Part shown: positions 59,727 through 64,000 of the stretch, in pieces
How the letters are laid out: each line of letters opens with the position of its first letter
Position numbering within the stretch: position 1 is the first letter of the stretch
Assembly: GCF_002102395.1 (NCBI RefSeq)
Contig: NZ_LQPZ01000028.1
Span: 1-64,000, forward strand
Direction: 5' to 3'
Length of the DNA: 64,000 nt
From: Mycolicibacillus trivialis
GTDB lineage: Bacteria > Actinomycetota > Actinomycetes > Mycobacteriales > Mycobacteriaceae
Position numbers and translations under genes: made by a program
The notes under the pieces: generated by a model
What the model was told of the DNA's origin: nothing
The model's input: the letters and a program-made list of their open reading frames with translations, nothing else
Database searches by the model: none

Positions 59727-62693
59727 GTGACCCGACCCGCCGATGCCCGCCGCGCGGTGCCCGGCGTGGGCAGGCTCGGCCTGGTCCACCCGACCGCGGC
59801 AGCCGACCTCGCCGGACTGGGGTGGGACAGCGGCGCGCACGTCGACCTGCTGTGGTCGCTGTCGCGTGCGCCCGACGCCGATGCGGCACTGCTGGCGATG
59901 GTCCGCCTCGCCGAGGCGCTCGGCCCCGACTGGGCCGAACTGGACGCCGCGCTGTCGGGCGACCGTGGTCTGCGTGGGCGGTTGTTCGCCGTCTGCGGCT
60001 CCTCATTGGCGCTCGGCGACCACCTGGTGGCCCACCCGCGGTCCTGGCGACTGCTGGCCGGAACGGTCACCCTGCCCGGCCGCGAGGAGTTGCGGACGGC
60101 GTTCACCGACTGTGCCGATTCGGGCGACGACGTCGAGACCCGCCTGGACCGGCTGCGGGTGCTCTACCTGGACCGGCTGCTGGTCCTCGCGGCGCTGGAT
60201 CTGGCCTCGGTGGTCGAGGACGAGCCGGTGGTGCCGTTCCCGGCCGTCGGCGCGCACCTGTCCGACCTCGCCGACGCGGCGCTGGCCGCGGCGCTGCTGC
60301 TGGCGCAGGAGATCGTCTGCGGTGACCGGCCCCGCCCCAGGCTGGCCGTGATCGCGATGGGCAAATGCGGTGGGCGCGAACTGAACTACGTCAGCGACGT
60401 CGACGTCATCTTCGTCGCCGAGCACGCCGACTCGCTGACCGCGCGGGTGGCCGGCGAGATGATGCGGCTGGCCTCGGAGACCTTCTTCGCCGTCGACGCC
60501 GGGCTGCGCCCGGAGGGCAAGCAGGGCGAACTGGTCCGCACCCTGGACTCGCACATCGCCTACTACCAGCGGTGGGCCAAGACCTGGGAGTTCCAGGCGC
60601 TACTGAAGGCACGGCCCGCGGTCGGCGACGCCGAACTGGGGGAGCAGTACCTCGCAGCGCTGCAGCCGATGGTCTGGACCGCCTCGGAGCGAACCGATTT
60701 CGTCACCGAGGTCCAGGCGATGCGGCGCCGGGTGGAACGGCTGGTCCCCGCCGATGTGCGGGCCCGCGAGATCAAACTCGGCACCGGCGGCCTGCGGGAC
60801 GTGGAGTTCGCGGTGCAGCTGCTGCAACTGGTCCACGGCCGCGCCGACGAATCACTGCACGTGGCATCGACGATGGATGCGCTGGCTGCGCTGGGAGCCC
60901 GCGGCTACGTCGGCCGGGACGACGCGGCGAACCTGGCCGCCTCATACGAATTCCTGCGCCTGCTCGAGCACCGGCTTCAACTGCAGCGACTCAAGCGAAC
61001 CCACCTACTGCCGTCCCTCGACGACGACGAGGCGCTGCGGTGGCTCGCGCGCGCCGCCCACATCCGCCCGGAAGGCCGTCGCGACGCCCTCGGGGTGCTG
61101 CGCGCGGAGATCCGGCGGCAGAACCTGCGGGTGTCGCGGCTGCACGCCAAGCTTTTCTACCAGCCACTGTTGGAACTGATCGCCGGCTCGGGGCTGCAGT
61201 TCACCGACGGGCTGACCACCGAGGCCGCGCAACGGCAGCTTGCGGCGCTCGGTTACGAGGCCCCGCAGAGCGCGCTGAGCCATCTCGACGCCCTGATCAA
61301 CCAGAGTGGGCGGCGCGGCACCGTGCAAGCGGTGCTGCTGCCGGGGCTGCTCGACTGGTTGTCCGACACCCCGGACCCCGACACCGGCTTGCTGGCCTAC
61401 CGGCGGCTCAGCGAGGCGTTGAGCGGACTGCACTGGTATCTGGCGACGCTGCGCGACGAGAGTGCGGTGGCCAAGCGGCTGATGCGGGTGCTGGGAACGT
61501 CGGCCTATGTGCCCGAACTGCTGATGCGCGCTCCCGACGTGCTGCAGTCCTACGGGGACGGCCCGAACGGGCCGAAACTGCTCGACACCGACCCGGACGC
61601 CGTGTTCGGGGCCCTGATCCGCTCGGCGGGGCGTTACGCCGACCCGGTGCGGGCGATCGCCACCGCGCGGGCGTTGCGCCGCCACGAATTGGCCCGCATC
61701 GGCTCGGCGGACCTGCTCGGACTGCTGGACGTGCGGGCGGTGTGCGCCGCGCTGACCTCGGTGTGGGCCGCGGTGCTGCAGGCCGCCCTCAACGTCGTGG
61801 TCCGGGCCAACCTCAGCGGCGGGGAAGAGCCGCCGGCCCGCATCGCGGTGATCGGGATGGGCCGGCTCGGCGGCCGCGAACTCGGCTACGGCTCCGATGC
61901 CGACGTGATGTTCGTCTGCGAGCCGGTCGCCGGCGTCGAGGATTCCACCGCGGTGCGCTGGGCGGCCTCGATGGCCGAGCAGGTCCGGGCCCTGCTGGGC
62001 ACCCCCAGCGTGGACCCGCCGCTGGACATCGACATCGACCTGCGCCCGGAGGGCCGGTCCGGGCCGCTGGTGCGCACGCTGGGCTCCTACGCCGCCTACT
62101 ACGCCCAGTGGGCTCAGCCCTGGGAGATCCAGGCGCTGCTGCGGGCTCACACCGTCGCCGGCGACGCCGATCTGGGACATCGGTTCCTGCTGATGATCGA
62201 CCAGACCCGCTACCCACCGGAGGGGGTCTCCGAGCAGGCGGTCCGTGAGATCCGGCGCATCAAGGCCCGGGTCGACGCCGAACGGTTGCCGCGCGGCGCC
62301 GACCCCAACACCCACACCAAGCTCGGCCGCGGTGGACTCGCCGACGTGGAGTGGACCGTCCAACTGCTGCAGCTGCGGCACGCCCACCGCGTCCCGGCGC
62401 TGCACAACACCTCCACCCTCGAGTCGCTGGATGCGATCGCCGAGGCCGCCCTGCTGCCCGCCGAGGAGGTGGACTTGCTGCGACAGGCCTGGCTCACCGC
62501 GACCCGGGCCCGCAACGCGCTGGTGCTGGTGCGCGGCAAACCCACCGACCAGCTGCCCGGGCCGGGCCGCCAGCTCAACGCGGTGGCGGCTGCCGCCGGC
62601 TGGCACAACGGTGACGGCGGTGAATTCCTGGACAACTACCTGCGGGTGACCCGCCGCGCCAAGTCCGTGGTACGTCGGGTCTTCGACGAGTAG
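59727..62693 (+). CDS. glnE: Bifunctional glutamine synthetase adenylyltransferase/adenylyl-removing enzyme
   Basis: 988 aa, comparable to M. tuberculosis GlnE (994). Both nucleotidyltransferase domains are seen: the N-terminal one (adenylyl-removing) has [22 protein letters not shown] near residue 215, and the C-terminal one (adenylylating) has [24 protein letters not shown] near 715, each with the GxDxD metal motif. Both end with [16 protein letters not shown] substrate segments. It tunes glutamine synthetase activity to nitrogen supply and is essential in M. tuberculosis. GTG start at 59727. It follows a 137-bp gap after the EctC start. Confidence 0.95.
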   Translation: MTRPADARRAVPGVGRLGLVHPTAAADLAGLGWDSGAHVDLLWSLSRAPDADAALLAMVRLAEALGPDWAELDAALSGDRGLRGRLFAVCGSSLALGDHLVAHPRSWRLLAGTVTLPGREELRTAFTDCADSGDDVETRLDRLRVLYLDRLLVLAALDLASVVEDEPVVPFPAVGAHLSDLADAALAAALLLAQEIVCGDRPRPRLAVIAMGKCGGRELNYVSDVDVIFVAEHADSLTARVAGEMMRLASETFFAVDAGLRPEGKQGELVRTLDSHIAYYQRWAKTWEFQALLKARPAVGDAELGEQYLAALQPMVWTASERTDFVTEVQAMRRRVERLVPADVRAREIKLGTGGLRDVEFAVQLLQLVHGRADESLHVASTMDALAALGARGYVGRDDAANLAASYEFLRLLEHRLQLQRLKRTHLLPSLDDDEALRWLARAAHIRPEGRRDALGVLRAEIRRQNLRVSRLHAKLFYQPLLELIAGSGLQFTDGLTTEAAQRQLAALGYEAPQSALSHLDALINQSGRRGTVQAVLLPGLLDWLSDTPDPDTGLLAYRRLSEALSGLHWYLATLRDESAVAKRLMRVLGTSAYVPELLMRAPDVLQSYGDGPNGPKLLDTDPDAVFGALIRSAGRYADPVRAIATARALRRHELARIGSADLLGLLDVRAVCAALTSVWAAVLQAALNVVVRANLSGGEEPPARIAVIGMGRLGGRELGYGSDADVMFVCEPVAGVEDSTAVRWAASMAEQVRALLGTPSVDPPLDIDIDLRPEGRSGPLVRTLGSYAAYYAQWAQPWEIQALLRAHTVAGDADLGHRFLLMIDQTRYPPEGVSEQAVREIRRIKARVDAERLPRGADPNTHTKLGRGGLADVEWTVQLLQLRHAHRVPALHNTSTLESLDAIAEAALLPAEEVDLLRQAWLTATRARNALVLVRGKPTDQLPGPGRQLNAVAAAAGWHNGDGGEFLDNYLRVTRRAKSVVRRVFDE

Positions 62694-62740
62694 CCGCGAC
62701 CGGTCGACCCCCGTGCGGCCGGTGATGTTAGTAAGGACGG

Positions 62741-63367
62741 GTGGAGTTCCCCTTCGACACCATCGCCGCAGCCGAACTCGACCGGCTGCAAACGCTGCAC
62801 GCCCCGTTGACCCGGGCGATCCGCGAGCTGATCGACGCCGCGGTCCACACCGACGCCGACGAGGCCACGGTCCGCGAAGCCCACACCGCGATCGAAGCCG
62901 CCGCCGGCGCGCTGGGCCGCAGCCGGCGCAACGGCAGCCGCACCCTGCGGCAGGCCGAGACCGGCCTGCCGGTGGCCTGGGGCAACCCGGTGGTGGGAAC
63001 CCGCAACCCGATTGCTCCGCCGGTCTTGATCGAGCACGAGAACGGACACTGCTGGAGCGAATTCGACCTCGGCGGCGCCTACGAGGGCCCGCCCGGCCTG
63101 GTGCACGGCGGGATCTGCGCGCTGATCCTCGACCACGTGCTCGGCGAGGTGGTCAGCGAGGGACTGAACAAGCCGTACTTCACCGGCACTCTGACCTGTC
63201 GCTACCTGCGCGGCACGCCACTGGGCCGGTTGCGGGTGGAGGCCGATGTGGAACGTACCGAAGGCGTCAAAGCGTTTGCCCGCGGGACACTCAGTGATGC
63301 CGACGGGGTCACGGTGGAAGCGGAGGGCGTGTTCATAATGCCGGCCTGGGCGAGGGAGAACCGGTGA
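62741..63367 (+). CDS. Hotdog-fold thioesterase (PaaI-like)
   Basis: 208 aa. Residues 75-200 form the hotdog domain: EFDLGGAYEGPPGLVHGGICALILDHVLGEVV, with the HGG loop and Asp that position the thioester in PaaI-type acyl-CoA thioesterases; the N-terminal 70 residues are helical and specific to actinobacterial members. Start is a GTG at 62741 preceded by AAGGA. The stop overlaps the next GTG by 4 nt (GTGA), so it is coupled to the LLM oxidoreductase gene, hinting at lipid or acyl-CoA catabolism. Confidence 0.85.
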   Translation: MEFPFDTIAAAELDRLQTLHAPLTRAIRELIDAAVHTDADEATVREAHTAIEAAAGALGRSRRNGSRTLRQAETGLPVAWGNPVVGTRNPIAPPVLIEHENGHCWSEFDLGGAYEGPPGLVHGGICALILDHVLGEVVSEGLNKPYFTGTLTCRYLRGTPLGRLRVEADVERTEGVKAFARGTLSDADGVTVEAEGVFIMPAWARENR

Positions 63368-64000
63368 AGTACTACATCAGCACCGCGTTCCTGGAGACCC
63401 GGGAGATCATCGACGTCGCCAAGGCGGCCGACGAACTCGGCTACGACGGCGTCGGCATCCCGGATCACGTGGTGAACCTGGAAACGCTGCAGACGCCCTA
63501 CCCCTACACCCGCGACGGGCAGCGCCGGTGGCAGCCGTTCACCGACTGGCCCGACCCGTGGGTGCTGGCCGGTGCGCTCGCCCAGGTGACCGAACGGCTG
63601 AAGTTCGTCACCACCGTCTACATTCCGGCGATGCGCGATCCTTACTCGGCGGCCAAATCCATCGGGACCGCCGCGCACCTGGCGGCCGGGCGGGTCGAAC
63701 TCGGTGTCGGCGTCGGCTGGTGCGAGGAAGAGTTCACCTTGATGGGCCAGCGGTTCGACCGCCGCGGCAGGCGTACCGACGAGATGCTGGCGCTGATGCG
63801 CCAACTGTGGGAACCGGGCTGGACCGAGTTCGAGGGTGAGTTCTACCGAACCCCCAAACTGGAGATGACACCGACACCACCGCCGATCCCGATCTACGTC
63901 GGCGGGCTCAGCGACATCGCCCTGCGGCGCGCGGCCCGCAACGACGGCTGGATCGGTGACCTGATCAAGACCGACCGCGCGATCGAGGTCGCCGGGCGGC
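63364..64000 (+). CDS. LLM-class F420-dependent oxidoreductase (partial, runs off window)
   Basis: First 212 residues of a bacterial luciferase-like TIM-barrel protein; the 3' end lies beyond 64000. The start is a GTG overlapping the thioesterase stop (GTGA), beginning MKYYISTAFLE. Family features include DELGYDGVGIPDHVVN near residue 24, LKFVTTVYIPAMRDP near 79, RVELGVGVGWCEEEFTLMGQ near 109 and PIPIYVGGLSDIALRRAARNDGWIGD near 176. Mycobacteria have many F420-using members of this family; cofactor use here is inferred, the substrate unknown. Confidence 0.88.
   Translation, partial: MKYYISTAFLETREIIDVAKAADELGYDGVGIPDHVVNLETLQTPYPYTRDGQRRWQPFTDWPDPWVLAGALAQVTERLKFVTTVYIPAMRDPYSAAKSIGTAAHLAAGRVELGVGVGWCEEEFTLMGQRFDRRGRRTDEMLALMRQLWEPGWTEFEGEFYRTPKLEMTPTPPPIPIYVGGLSDIALRRAARNDGWIGDLIKTDRAIEVAGR

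Overview
The window is high-GC actinobacterial DNA, and its gene order identifies it as a Mycobacteriaceae chromosome. From about 20 kb to 62.7 kb it follows, in reverse orientation, the M. tuberculosis block Rv2260 to Rv2221c: MBL hydrolase, mscR, serine hydrolase, DUF3145, dagK, FAD oxidase, glpD, accD6-kasB-kasA-acpM-fabD, mabR, aceE, DUF3052, ahpE, a tRNA-Val, mpaB-like, cobD, SURF1, ptpA, HAD, cobC, NIF3, zinc ribbon, rnhC, rnpB, CHAD, panB, caeA and its paralogue, glnA2, glnE. These orthology calls rest on recalled protein sequences and were not checked by a search. Several interspersed genes are not at that position in M. tuberculosis as I recall it, which suggests a nontuberculous species.

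Layout. 0-20 kb is mostly accessory single genes and small units: a Tat-exported sulfatase, a lipoprotein, flavohaemoglobin, a carotenoid oxygenase divergent from a TetR regulator, a PiT phosphate transporter with a small membrane partner, an acyl-adenylating enzyme, a cutinase, an IlvX-like ThDP enzyme, an LCM-type methyltransferase, a polytopic membrane protein plus PF10118 hydrolase divergent from a second TetR, a secreted DUF4185 protein, and a DUF2804 gene beside a SABATH-type carboxyl methyltransferase. 20-29 kb holds mycothiol-dependent detoxification (mscR plus MBL), a glycerolipid group (dagK, alkyl-DHAP-synthase-like oxidase, glpD) and a divergent LysR/SDR pair. 29-39 kb is the FAS-II operon for mycolic-acid precursors with its regulator MabR and pyruvate dehydrogenase E1. 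39-49 kb contains AhpE, tRNA-Val, cobalamin genes (cobD, cobC, RNase H/CobC fusion), SURF1 and the PtpA phosphatase. 49-54.6 kb has a 2OG oxygenase, a DUF222-HNH protein, RNase P RNA, a CHAD protein, panB and a WS/DGAT acyltransferase. 54.7-64 kb has two CaeA/Hip1-type exported hydrolases, glnA2, an isolated ectoine-synthase-like cupin, glnE, a hotdog thioesterase and a truncated LLM-family oxidoreductase.

The strongest non-coding signals are: a 10-bp-arm palindrome lying across a candidate FAS-II promoter (34461-34483); palindromes in both TetR intergenic regions and in the LysR/SDR region; structured hairpins directly ahead of the DUF3145 gene and of the second CaeA gene; a nested long inverted repeat between the SDR gene and accD6; and at least ten genes with a TANNNT element 6-7 bp before the start codon, the signature of leaderless mycobacterial mRNAs. 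No phage, IS element or CRISPR array was seen. No wholly new system can be proven from sequence alone. The best candidates for something undescribed are the SABATH/DUF2804 pair, the membrane-protein/PF10118/TetR unit, the isolated EctC, and the CHAD gene whose 3' end is antisense to RNase P RNA.
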